From the NCBI GenBank assembly GCA_001599935.1, contig BCIJ01000003.1, positions 696,926-760,925 on the forward strand: a stretch of DNA of 64,000 nt, given 5' to 3'. Source of the stretch: Holtermannia corniformis. Taxonomy: Eukaryota; Basidiomycota; Tremellomycetes; Holtermanniales. Shown in pieces: positions 11,149 to 21,380 of the stretch; within the stretch, counting starts at the first letter, position 1; the number at the start of each line of letters is the position of its first letter. A model generated the notes under the pieces. It saw only the letters and a list, made by a program, of their open reading frames with translations, ran no database searches and was not told the DNA's origin. The position numbers and the translations under genes are program-made.

Positions 11149-11536
11149 TCAGCTGACCATCATCCGCTCCTCGGGCTTGTTCGTGTTCGCCGCTCTGCGT
11201 TCTGCAGCCAGTTTGGCAGCCAACTGGCCCGCTTTCGGATTACTGGCGTGAACGCCCTTTTTGTCCGCCTAGCATCTCATCAGCTCTGGCGGCATTGCAA
11301 GGGCGCTTGGCGCAACATACCGCCGCGGCCCGCTGTTCAGCTGCGACCCTCGCCATCTCTCTTGGGTTTTTGGACCGGTTCACGTCTTCGAACCCATCGC
11401 CTACTATTCGGCCGGGGGACGAGGTGGGAGGGGCCGTGGGTGGGGGTGGGTGCGAGGGAGCGGTACCGAGCGTATGGCCATTACTTGTAGATTTCGACTT
11501 GGAGCTGCTTGATGGATCGGAGAAGCAGTTGCCCAT
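11149..11536 (-). CDS. Small predicted N-myristoylated protein (MGNC start), function unknown
   Basis: Two exons on the minus strand. The first begins MGNCFSDPSSSSKSKS, a strong N-myristoylation signal with a palmitoylatable Cys, and ends in PREMARVAAEQRAAA. After an intron (11269-11320, 52 nt, CTGAT branch, TAG acceptor) the second exon reads ADKKGVHASNPKAGQLAAKL, then AAERRAA and the stop TGA at 11149-11151. The product is about 110 residues: a lipid-anchored tip, a Pro/Ser-rich middle and an Ala/Lys/Glu-rich helical tail. I have seen similar short MGNC proteins in fungi but cannot name a function. It lies tail to tail with NOP16, 216 nt apart. A read-through version ending in GGQKGRSRQ is less likely because it ignores a good intron. 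Confidence 0.65.
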
Positions 11537-11872
11537 GATGGATGCTGTTTGTACAGTATAGGTGAGGTTGGGCGGCGGTGCTGGGTGGGATGCCAAGGCT
11601 TGAAAGGTGTGCCTTGCGTGTGCGGTGGGATGCTGTTTGCCTGATTTCCTCGAGTGACACGATCGCGCGTCGCAAGACTGTTCTCTCGAGTGTAGAGCAA
11701 GCGGAGTGAGAGTAGCAAGCGTGATATCAATGGAGGAATGCACAGCAGCAGAGCCCGGGTTATCAAACGCGCTTCCCCGCATCTTACCCCACGTCAGTGC
11801 TGACTTTGCCGGTGGCGAGTGCGGGGAAGCACAAAGTGGAGGTGAGCGATCCAACGCTCGATAGCAACGCTC
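11537..11872. promoter_or_regulatory. Shared divergent promoter (MGNC protein / SPATA20-like)
   Basis: These 336 nt lie between two divergent start codons. I see no repeat or clear factor site. The region must contain both promoters. Confidence 0.35.
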
Positions 11873-14800
11873 ATGCTGCTCGGAGCTGCACGAAGCCTGG
11901 TAGCACGCAGGCCCATCATGACTAGCTCACTGCAGCCACTCAAGAACGTACTGGCCCACAGCAAATCACCGTATCTGCTACAGCACGCACAAAACCCAGT
12001 TGCCGTCAGTTACGTCGCGGTCGACGGATGTATGCTGACCGAACCAACAGTGGCAAGAATGGAACAGCGAGACGATCGCTCGTGCGAAACAAGAAGACAA
12101 ACCAATCTTCTTGTCGATCGGCTACTCGGCCTGCCATTGGTGCCATGTGCTTGCGCACGAGTCGTTTGAAGACGAGGCCATGGCCGAGCTCATGAACAAG
12201 TATTTTGTCAATATCAAGGTCTGTGCTTCGGATGCTACTGAGCCTCCGGTGGCTTAATTGTGGCGTAGGTTGATAGAGAAGAACGACCGGACGTGGACAG
12301 AGTCTACATGAGTTTCCTGCAGGTCAATATCAGACCGTAGCAGACAGCACTGAACGGGAGTCTGATGAACCGCAGGCAACTCAGGGATCCGGCGGCTGGC
12401 CGCTGTCTGTTTGTGAGCTCGACCCTTGGTCGAATCATCTGCTGACAAACCTCGTCCAGTCCTGACCCCGTCGCTCGAGCCAATCTTTGCCGGTACCTAC
12501 TTTCCCAAGCAACGATTCAGGAGTTTACTTGCCAAGATCGAAGAAGTGTACGTTCTCTTCCTGAAAATCGTGCCCTGACTGCAACAGGTGGGAGGACGAC
12601 CGAGAACGGTGCATTGAGAGCGCACAGTCGGTCATTGCGCAGCTCAAGGAAGCAAGCAGCAGTGTGCGACGCTTCATCTGTCACCCAGACCGACCGCTGA
12701 CCCTCCTCAGGCAAACCGCGTTCCTTCCTCACTAGTCGAGATCATCAACGCTGATCCCGTCTCGAAAGTCTTCGCCCACCTCCAAAAGACCTATGACAAG
12801 CGATACGGCGGGTTCTCTCCCGCCGGACGAGCCAGCCGCGGGCCCAAATTCCCAAGCTACAGTCTGACAACCACTTTCCTCGCAAGGGTTGCAACGCATG
12901 AACCTGTCCAGGCCGATGAACAGAGTGACGACAAGCAGGAGCTGGCGCGGGAAATGGCGATCAAGATGTTGCGAGGGATCTGGCAGGGTGGAGTTAGGGA
13001 CTGGGTAGGGGGTGGCGTCGCGCGCTATTCTGTGGATGAGAGCTGGCACGTACCGCATTTTGAGAAGATGCTGTGTGTTGCTTGTGTCTTGGGCTGGGCT
13101 GTGGCTGACAGCTCGTAGGTACGACCAAGCGCAACTCATCACTGCCGCACTCGATTTCGCGCGCATCACGCAGCCCCTGACGTCGGATCGGTTCAAACTC
13201 GATGAACCCTGCACCCAAATCGACGAGGACTACAAGCTCTGCCTCGACCTCGCCGCCAACACGCTCGAATACACGCTCAGAGNTCTCCAAAGCCCTTCGG
13301 GCGGGTTCTACAGCGCTGAGGATGCAGATTCAGCAGAGACAAAGGGTGGGAAGAAACTCGGTAGGTTGCATCGTCTTGGGGTTGATGGTGCTGATGTCGT
13401 GGCAGAGGGCGCGTTTTACGTCTGGACGGCACAAGAGATTGAGCAGGTCGTCGGCAAGGAGGATGCCGCACCACTCGGATTCTTCTTTGGCGTCGAGGAC
13501 AAAGGCAACGTCAATCCCGTACACGACATTCAAGGCGAGCTAGTTGGCAAGGTTAGCTCTCGCATCAGCATGGCCTGATACGGCTGACACAGCACGCAGA
13601 ACGTACTTTACAACCGCCAGGGGGAAGAACAGGTCGCTGCGAAGTTCCATTTGTCAGTCGACAAAGTCAAGGCGCTCGTGCAACGGGGCAGTGCGGCGCT
13701 GAAAGAGCATCGCGACGCGCACCGTGAGCGCCCAGGGCTGGACGACAAGGCAGGCACACATGTATGCGGCATGACGAGACGGTAGTGCTGATGGAAGATA
13801 TCAGATCTTGACTAGCTGGAATGGCTTGATGGTGCGTGAGTAGAACGAAAGAACACTGAACAGCTGACGCATTGTAGCTGTCAGCACTTGCGAGCGCGTC
13901 GACTGTGCTCCCCGTCTCGCACTATCCTGTAGCAGCGCAAGCTGCTGGAGCGGCCGAGCGCGTCGTCAGCTTCATCCGCAGTAACATGTACGACCCGACG
14001 ACAGGACAGTTGGCAAGATCGTGGCGCGATGGAAAGGGACCAGTGAGTCCATCTCGGGCGCGGACGCAGATCTACACCGGAGCTGACAGGTGTAGGCTGC
14101 GCAGACGGACGACTACGCCTTCCTGATCCAAGGTGCGCGATCGCTCAGCAAACTAGCAACGCGCTGACACCTCACAGGTCTGCTTGATCTATACGAAGCC
14201 ACGGGCAAGGAGGAGCACATACTCTTCGCGATCGAGCTGCAAGCCAAGCAAGACGAACTCTTCTTCGACGAGGAGGGCGGAGGGTACTTTGCCAGTGCGC
14301 CGGATGAGCACATCCTGATCCGCATGAAGGATTCGCAGGTTAGCCCTACGACACGAGCTGAACTGGTGTCAACAGGCTGATCTCGGTTGGCAGGATGGCG
14401 CAGAACCCTCGGCCACATCTATCTCGGTGCTCAACAACTCGCGCCTGTCGTTGCTAGCGTCAAACAACTTTGAGCGCTACGAGCAACGGGCTGAATCGAC
14501 GTGGCTCTCGATTACAGAGGAACTGAAGCAGGTCCCGAGGGCGTTTGCAACTTCCGTGGCGGCGCTGATGGACTTGAAGGCGGGGTATCGAGAAGTGCGT
14601 GTGCACGATTAGCACAGATCAATTGCTGATCGCTACAGTTCATTGTCATTGGCTCGCCTACCGATTCAGACACCCAGCGCCTGCTCGCACTCATCCGACA
14701 AAACTATATTCCCAACAAGGCGCTGATCCACATCGACCCTGCCAACCCTCCACGCGGCCTCGCTGAGAAGAACGAGACTGTCAAGAGCCTGATACAAGGC

Positions 14801-14908
14801 TTGGACAGTGTTCAGACTGGTGTCACGCTGCGCGTATGCCAGTCGGGAACTTGCGGGCTACCGATCACGGACTGGGAGGAGGCGAGGGACGCAGTGTGGG
14901 ACGCATGA
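11873..14908 (+). CDS. SPATA20/YyaL-like thioredoxin-domain protein (DUF255), probably mitochondrial
   Basis: The N-terminus [14 protein letters not shown] is Arg-rich and could be a mitochondrial presequence. It is followed by the family start [20 protein letters not shown], then across short introns [20 protein letters not shown] with the thioredoxin-like Cys-x-x-Cys, [14 protein letters not shown] and [20 protein letters not shown]. Further on are the six-hairpin glycosidase-like parts HDR-type [16 protein letters not shown] and [11 protein letters not shown]. The C-terminus ends [20 protein letters not shown] before the TGA at 14906-14908. About a dozen introns of 40-55 nt interrupt it. 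The family (human SPATA20, bacterial YyaL) is conserved from bacteria to animals, with a poorly known role in redox or sugar metabolism. One ambiguous base (13283) falls in a codon that is probably Asp. Confidence 0.88.
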
Positions 14909-15158
14909 GCGCCACTCTGCTTAACAGGACGCGTATACATCGAAAAATAGCACAATGGTTTGAGCTTGAAAGTGCCCCGGGATTTCGGGATTGGCGTTTA
15001 GCAGCAACCCCCTGGAGGGGCCGCTTCTGATGAATCGCAATGCTAAGCGCAAACCTATTACCGGATGACGCCTCTTCACGTGGTCGAGGCCGAATCCAAG
15101 ATGGCCGATCGTAGCTTGATGATTTCGACTTGAACCTGTTGACCACCCGACCCGGTCG

Positions 15159-17456
15159 ATGCGCGCCTTTGGATCCCTCGCGGGACGATGCTACAGCTCT
15201 CAAGCGACTGCTGTACCCGTAAGGAGATCGCGCGTGGGCAAGTATGCTCGTCGAGCGGCTGTTGGGCTCGCGCTGGCCGGTGGCGTGTATGCTGTCGATA
15301 GGGAGGTGAACGCGCAGGCGCTCGTGAGGAGCTTGAGGACCGCTTGGATGGGGTCAGTGTTATCTGCGTCGTGTCTGAAAGCGACGCTGTACTGATATAT
15401 GCACAGCTTGATCTGCACCATAGACTGTCAGTATGTTGCTGGCACGACGCAGCAAGGCTAAGCGATGCAGATAAACTGAACTTTGTGCCCTCGAACGGAA
15501 GCCAGATCGATGCATTGCACGAGCGTGTCGCCGCCCGCATGAAGCATACCATCGACACGAATCAAGGGTTGTATCTCAAGCTTGGGCAGGCTCTCGGTCA
15601 GTCTAGGGTCATGTGCGCGCTTTCGTGTCGAATCGGCACTGACAGGGCACAGGACTGCAAGCAATGCTGTTGCCGAAACCATATCGCGATGCTTTCTCAC
15701 ACATTTTTGATCGAGCGCCGACAGTCTCGTATGCAGAGGTCGAAAAGGTGCGTTCTGAGCACTACGCACACACCTTCGAGCCGCTGACAAGCCCATCCAG
15801 GTGTTCCTGCAGGACTTGGGCGTGCTTCCAACCGATCTGTTTTCAGACTTTACGACCGAGCCGTTGGCATCGGCGTCGATTGCCCAAGTGCACCGAGCCA
15901 AAATCATGGTGCCGGATGGGAAAGGAGGGCAAAAGGAGCAGCTGGTAGCGGTCAAGGTGCAGAAGCCGGCCATTGGCAAGCAGATGGAGTGGGACCTGTT
16001 CAGCTATCGGTAAGTACACGGGCGAGTGCTGGCGTGCAATTTTGATGAACGGCAGCTCGCTAATGTGGCTCTCGGAGAAGCTCTTCGATATGCCGAGTGA
16101 GTATATCATATAGCACTGAAAGTTGCTGATTCGACGCAGTGTACTTTGTGTTAGTTGGGTAGTGGACGTGGGAGGATCTATGACTAACAGGTGACAGCGC
16201 CTCCTACGTATCCGAGCAGATGCGCCGAGAGACATCCTTCCTACACGAGGCGTCCAACGCGCGCAGATGCGCACAGTACCTTGCAGAGACGCCCGAGCTA
16301 GCCAGCGACGTCTACGTCCCTCGTGTCTTTGGCGCTGCAGAGGGTGTCAAGGAGAGCGACAGGGTCATGGTCATGGAGTGGGTCGATGGCTGTCGGTACG
16401 TCGAGCTATCTCTCCTGCCAGCACAGGTCGCTGACGTCGCAGACTGAACGACGTCAAGCAGATGGAGAAATGGGGGATCAAGCCCAAGGATGCGATGGAC
16501 ATCACCATCAACACGCTCTCGGCCATGTCCTTCACATGGGGTTTCGTACATTGTGACCCGCACCCGGGCAACATCCTTGTGCGACCACATCCGACCAAGA
16601 AGGGCAAGCCGCAAGTAGTAGGTCCAGCTCGCAAGTCGTCGATGCAAACACTGATGTGGCCGAGGTTCTGATCGATCATGGACTGTATATCGACCTACCC
16701 AAGACGTTCCGCGAGCAGTACTGCACCCTTTGGCGCTCGCTGTTTGTCCTCGACGTACCAACCATTGAGAAGATAGCACGGCAATGGGGTATCGCGCTCG
16801 ACGCGAACATGTGCGTTCTATAGCAACCCCAGAGGGCCGCTGATGCCTTTCAGGTTCGCATCGGCGATCCTTCTGCGCCCGTTCCAGGCAAAGAAAGCAA
16901 GCGGTGGCTCAAAAGGCGAGCACGAGGCGCCAAAGTCGGACTATGAGCGCCAGCTCGAGCTCAAGAGGCGATTAAAGACGATGCTCGAAAACGAGCAGTT
17001 GATTCCGAGGGTCTGTTGCGACATTATCATCGCTGCGGACAGAGCTGACATTCAGCAGGAGTTGATCTTCTTGACGCGTTGCCAACGCATGATGCAAGCC
17101 AACAACCAGACACTCGGCTCGCCCTCTCCCCGTATCAACATTACCGCGCACGTGAGTTCACTCGGGCCGGGACCCGCTAACAAGCTCAGTGGGCTTCGAA
17201 AGGCTACACGCGCTCGCTCACACAATCCCGTTCCCTCTTCGACGTCGGTCTTACCGGATGGCTCCGAGACCGGATCAACATCCTCATCTTCTCTATCACC
17301 CTCGGGATCGTCGATCTCTCCTTCTGGGCCGCCAAATTCAAACAACGGTTCTCGAGCTCAAAAAAGGGGTGGGAAGACGAACTGCAGCAGCAGTTTGAAA
17401 AGATGGCAAAGGATGAGCTCGGGATCGACATTGACGATTCAGTGTTTTTGGGCTAG
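15159..17456 (+). CDS. ADCK1-type UbiB atypical kinase, mitochondrial (Mcp2/Cqd2-like)
   Basis: This is a mitochondrial ABC1/ADCK family atypical kinase of the type linked to coenzyme Q distribution and lipid homeostasis (yeast Mcp2/Cqd2, animal ADCK1). A basic presequence (MRAFGSLAGRCYSSQ) precedes a first hydrophobic segment (RRAAVGLALAGGVYAV). Then come the family-defining KxGQ-type motif NQGLYLKLGQAL, the Ala-rich loop EPLASASIAQVHRA, VAVKVQKP with the ATP lysine, FVHCDPHPGNILV and LIDHGLYIDLP, where the DHG replaces the usual DFG. The C-terminus has another hydrophobic stretch, INILIFSITLGIVDLSFW. A dozen short introns were inferred; the micro-exon encoding LICTIDY is flanked by two. The stop TAG at 17454-17456 is only 12 nt from the stop of the convergent TRM9 gene. 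Confidence 0.9.
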
Positions 17457-17468
17457 CGATGCGATAGA

Positions 17469-18578
17469 TTATATAGTCCTGGTCCCTACCTCGGCTTCGA
17501 GCCACCAATTGTCGGCTTCCCACCCGACGCCTCTGACACGAAGCCATTTCGCTGTACAGGTAGATGGTACGGGCTCATCGGATCCTAGTACCGTATAGCC
17601 TGCCTCTTCTGCCGCCTGCCGGACCAGCGCTTCGAGCTCGCCTTTGACGAACAGGTGATAATACCGATGAAAGACTTGCGGTTCTGGCTCGGGTGTCGGT
17701 ATCGGTTCTGATTCCAGCGCTAGTGCAGGCTCGTCCCCTCTCCGCTTCTTCCCCTCCCCTCCGCCCTTGGCTTTCTTCTCTGCCTTGGCCTGAGCAGGCT
17801 TGAGCACCCACGGCACCAGCACATCCTGCACCCTTTCCGTCCCCTCGCGCTCAGCAACCGCCGACCCCATCTGGCGCTTGCTGCCTTTGCCCTGTTCCCA
17901 GGCCCAGACGTAGACCATAAGCCGGGCGTAGGGTGGTGCAGGTGAGTGGTGAAGGGGTGCAAAGAGTGATTGGAGCGCTTGTAGGCGGCGCAGGGGGGTG
18001 GAGAGGTGGTGCAGGGCGGCGATGGAGATTGCAAAGTCCTAAAGTGGGAACAAGGGTCAGCCTGTAGCAGCTGGCGACAACAACAACGCGTCTTGCTGGG
18101 CAGTGAGCGACCGGTCAGGCTCAGGACCCAAGACTGTCCACCGGATGGAGATCTCAGAAGAAACACGTACAAATACACCGTGACGCCACCCAGCCCAGCC
18201 CAAGTCCCCTCTCAGACACTCTAGCCCCCCATACTCCTCCCAAGCCTGCCGTTTCGCAATCTCCAACAGTCCTATACTACGGTCCAAGCCGAGCATGACC
18301 GAGCCGTTCGGGAGCACGAGTGGGAGGTATTTCCCATTGCCTGTGCCACTATCGAGCCCGATGGAGTATGCGGGCAGTGAGGAGATGAAGCGGTCGATCA
18401 GTGGCCATGGCTGAGCTGTCAGCGACTGACTCGAGTAGAGAGAGGGACCGACCTTGAATCGGGTTTGTGCAAAGTGGGGCGCGATCTGCTCATATACTCG
18501 ATGCACCGTTCGCTCCTCCTCTGCGTCTGGGTCCGCGCTCGAAGCGTGTACGTACGGTGTTGGTGTTGGCTTTTGCAT
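17469..18578 (-). CDS. TRM9: tRNA wobble-uridine carboxymethyl methyltransferase Trm9
   Basis: Trm9, with Trm112, uses SAM to methylate carboxymethyl groups on U34 of certain tRNAs. The chain starts MQKPTPTPYVHASSADPDAE and continues with HRVYEQIAPHFAQTRFK, a typical Trm9 entry. The SAM motif I is SGTGNGKYLPL; most homologues have Cys where this has Thr. Next are GLDRSIGLLEIAK, the motif DFAISIAALHHL, YVWAWEQG and the C-terminal signature FHRYYHLFVKGELEALV. Two introns were placed: one of about 37 nt after TRFK and one of about 140 nt before DFAIS. The middle carries a basic insert (AEKKAKGGGEGKKRRG) of the sort seen in fungal Trm9. An alternative upstream Met at 18632 exists; 18578 was preferred for family fit. 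Confidence 0.88.
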
Positions 18579-18729
18579 CTCGCGCTCTCGGGCAGTTGCG
18601 CGGCTGCAGTTGGTGAACAAGATTCTCCACAACTTTGCAGTTTCATGTGGAGCACGTACGTTTCAGCTTGACGCGTGCCTGTCTGTGCTTCAACTCGGTC
18701 TGTGCTCGCTCAACATCCCGCGCACAGCA

Positions 18730-20506
18730 ATGGCACTCGCGTCTCTTTCCAACATCGCAGACTACTCTTCCACAACACTCGCACTCTTCACAACAGCGTT
18801 GACGGTCCTCATCACAGCTCTCATCATGCCGCTGTTTGGGAAAAAGCTCAACGTCGAGAACAAGGTCGGTCCGAGTAGGCGTGTGTGCGGAAGGAGGGTA
18901 TTGACTTAGTCAATAGCACATCTACATCACTGGCGGATCGCAGGGCTTGGGTCTTGCATTCGCCGAGAAAGTTGTCAAGCTCGGTGCACATGTCACGATC
19001 GTAGCGAGGGACCAGGGCAAGCTGGACATCGCAAAAGCCAAGCTTGAGGTCGGTCCCCACTTGTGGCTGTGTCACCACTCGACCTAGCTGACATGGTCAT
19101 AACACACAGACGCTCAAACGCAACCCAGCCCAGATTGTCCAAGCCATCTCTGCCGACCTCAAGACGGCCGCTTCATCCCAAGCGGCCCTTGCCGACGCCA
19201 CAAAGGCATTCGATGGCGCAGCTCCAGACTGGGCAGTGCTCTGTGCTGGGTTTGGAAAGCCGCAAATGTTCATGGAAGCTAGCGAGGAGGATATGCAGGC
19301 GGTGAGTTGCCGTGTTGAGATGGGTGAAAGGACGAGTGGCTGACGAGGACGTAGGGGATTGATGGCGCTTATTGGGTCTCTGCCTGGACCGCGCAGGTAC
19401 GTAGCGCGTTTATCATCGTGGCATGACCTTTCATACACTCGACTAAATCCCGCTACCCTGGCACCTGTGCCCTTTTGGCATAGGCATCTGCCTTTCTCAA
19501 CGAAGACCTCAGAGGCCGAAGCTGACGTCAACCACCACAGGCCGCAAGCCGCTTGATGGCCCAACAGCGCAAACCAGGCAAGCTCGTGTTCGTCTCCTCG
19601 ACGCTCGGCTACCTCTCGTTCGCTGGCTGGTCGACATACTCGCCGGCCAAGTATGCTCTGCGTGGTGAGTCTGCTTTGCTGGACTTTGCGAGAGCACGAG
19701 GCATGCTTGCTACGACACGGTAATGCTGTTGCACGTCCTCTCGTTCTGACACTTATCACACAAACAGAACTGACATGCTCCAGGCCTCGCCGATTCCCTC
19801 CGGCACGAGCTTCTCCTGTACTCGGACATCTCCGTCCACCTCTACATGCCCGGCACAATGCTCAGCCCAGGGCTCGAGCACGAAAACAAGATCAAGCCCA
19901 AGATCACCAAAAAGATCGAAGAGGGCGATGTCGCGCTCACATCGGAGACCTGTGCCGATATCCTGTACAACGGTACGTCTAAACCTGACACGGGCTCAGG
20001 CATTGATGGATGCGTAGGGATCGCAAAGGGCCGATATCAAATTACGAATGATTTCTTGACGGATTTGATCCGGTTGCAGGCTCGAGGCGCGGCACCGGGT
20101 AATGGTCTGTTGGATGGCTTGATCTGGCTCGTTGGCGGGGTACGTTCGGTCTTGCATTTGGCTTCTCGCTTTGGATGGGGTCGGAGCATTGCCTTTCCCT
20201 TGGGCAGGTGGAGGTGACGCTGCGTGTATGTAGCGTTCGCCGCGGGTTGTCACATGCCGAAGCGCAGCAATACTCGTCGGGTTCGTCGAGTTGAGCTTTG
20301 CCAGGCATATCTGCAACCCCAGGGCTGGCTGTCGTTGCTCAATCCCCTCATCCTTCCTCTATGCCTTGCTACTCAGACCTCGACCAATGCTAAAGCCATT
20401 ACAGATCGGGCTGCCAATATACCGCGTATACGCAGACTACGTCGCGCGCGGCATGAAAGCCGAATACGAAGCCGAGCGCGTCGCAAACGGCTTCTACCCC
20501 AAGTAA
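18730..20506 (+). CDS. TSC10: 3-ketodihydrosphingosine reductase (short-chain dehydrogenase)
   Basis: This enzyme reduces 3-ketosphinganine to dihydrosphingosine with NADPH at the ER membrane, the second step of sphingolipid synthesis. An N-terminal membrane anchor is seen in LALFTTALTVLITALIMPLF. The cofactor fold follows: IYITGGSQGLGLAFAEKVVK, then VTIVARDQGKLDIAKAKL. The active site region reads LVFVSSTLGYLSFAGWSTYS with the catalytic Tyr-x3-Lys in YSPAKYALRG. GLADSLRHELLLYSDISVHL and MPGTMLSPG are typical of KDSR. The C-terminal exon PRPMLKPLQIGLPIYRVYAD ends at TAA 20504-20506. Most introns are 35-60 nt, but the last (about 20139-20371) is over 230 nt, and a small extra exon there is possible. 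Confidence 0.93.
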
Positions 20507-20581
20507 CCGCTGCGTTGCCATGCACGATGCAATACAGTGTCTATAGCCAGTAACGAGTACAAGACCGCCCCTCCCACTGCT

Positions 20582-20854
20582 CTAAGGACCTTTGCTGAAC
20601 CAACTCGAGTTGACGGCCGAGCCCGATGCGACCCCAAAGATTGTTTCGCCGACGGCAAGGTAGGATTCAGTGACTGATCGAATCGATGGTTCGGGGATCT
20701 GCGACGTTTGAGGGCTATGACGCATGAGTGACCGAAGCCGAGAGCAGGAAGGAAAGAGGACGCACGCAAAGCCCGTCGTCTTCTTGATCCCAGCCAACAC
20801 TGTTGAGATTGCGAGCAAGTCGAATGCATAGTGCGTCAGGCGACCGAAGACCAT
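20582..20854 (-). CDS. DUF1748 small protein
   Basis: Minus-strand exon 1 reads MVFGRLTHYAFDLLAISTVL then AGIKKTTGFAC. After an intron of about 63 nt the second exon gives IPEPSIRSVTESYLAVGETI and FGVASGSAVNSSWFSKGP. This matches the DUF1748 family: a fungal protein of about 70-75 residues with an N-terminal hydrophobic helix, an IKK/RSTG turn and a YLxxGE motif; some members are reported in mitochondria. The intron is in frame, so an unspliced form would still be open; the spliced length fits the family. It lies tail to tail with the TSC10 homologue, 75 nt apart. Confidence 0.8.
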   Translation of the reverse strand: MVFGRLTHYAFDLLAISTVLAGIKKTTGFACVLFPSCSRLRSLMRHSPQTSQIPEPSIRSVTESYLAVGETIFGVASGSAVNSSWFSKGP

Positions 20855-21380
20855 GGTGCGTGATGGAGTTTTGGGGCGAGTCCTGCAAGAGTTGAAGAGG
20901 TTGATGACGCTGAGCTGAGCTGAAGGGTCTGATGAGAGCAAGGGCGGGGTATAGGGAATCGATGTGCAGGTTGCCGCTGCAACGCGTGAGCACTGGCACT
21001 GGCGGCTGACAGGGGGCGTGCCTAGATGTTTCAAGTGCTGTCACTTAGGCTCGCCGCAGAGGCTTCTCAGAATTCGACGCGATCCCTGCCTCGAAGACCT
21101 GAAGAGACGAGCTGTAGTGTGCTGACAGAGATCCCCTGCAGCTTGCTAATTACACTGAACGCTACTCACGTCGACTCTTGATCAGATCAGATCAGATCAG
21201 GGGGCGACGAACGATACAATACTGACGTTGCCTTGCGATTGGCTTGGCAAAACAAGCGTCTGTAATACATGATGAATCTGTAGTACTCACTTACAGGTGA
21301 CAATGGTGATCAGCTGCTCTATGCGGCGTACCACGATCATCAGGCGGCTGCCCGCCAGCCATCTCGCAGTTGCAATCTGA
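20855..21380. other. Intergenic region with (GATCA)4 microrepeat
   Basis: This 526-nt spacer separates the DUF1748 gene and the mucin-like gene, which are divergent. The only structure I see is four head-to-tail copies of GATCA at about 21180-21199. Both promoters should be here. Confidence 0.4.

Noticed and set aside
14930..15060. Hairpin-like GC-rich block after SPATA20 considered as a small RNA
   Set aside because: It does not match U6, U5, 5S or tRNA patterns, and pairing seemed ordinary for a GC-rich 3' UTR.
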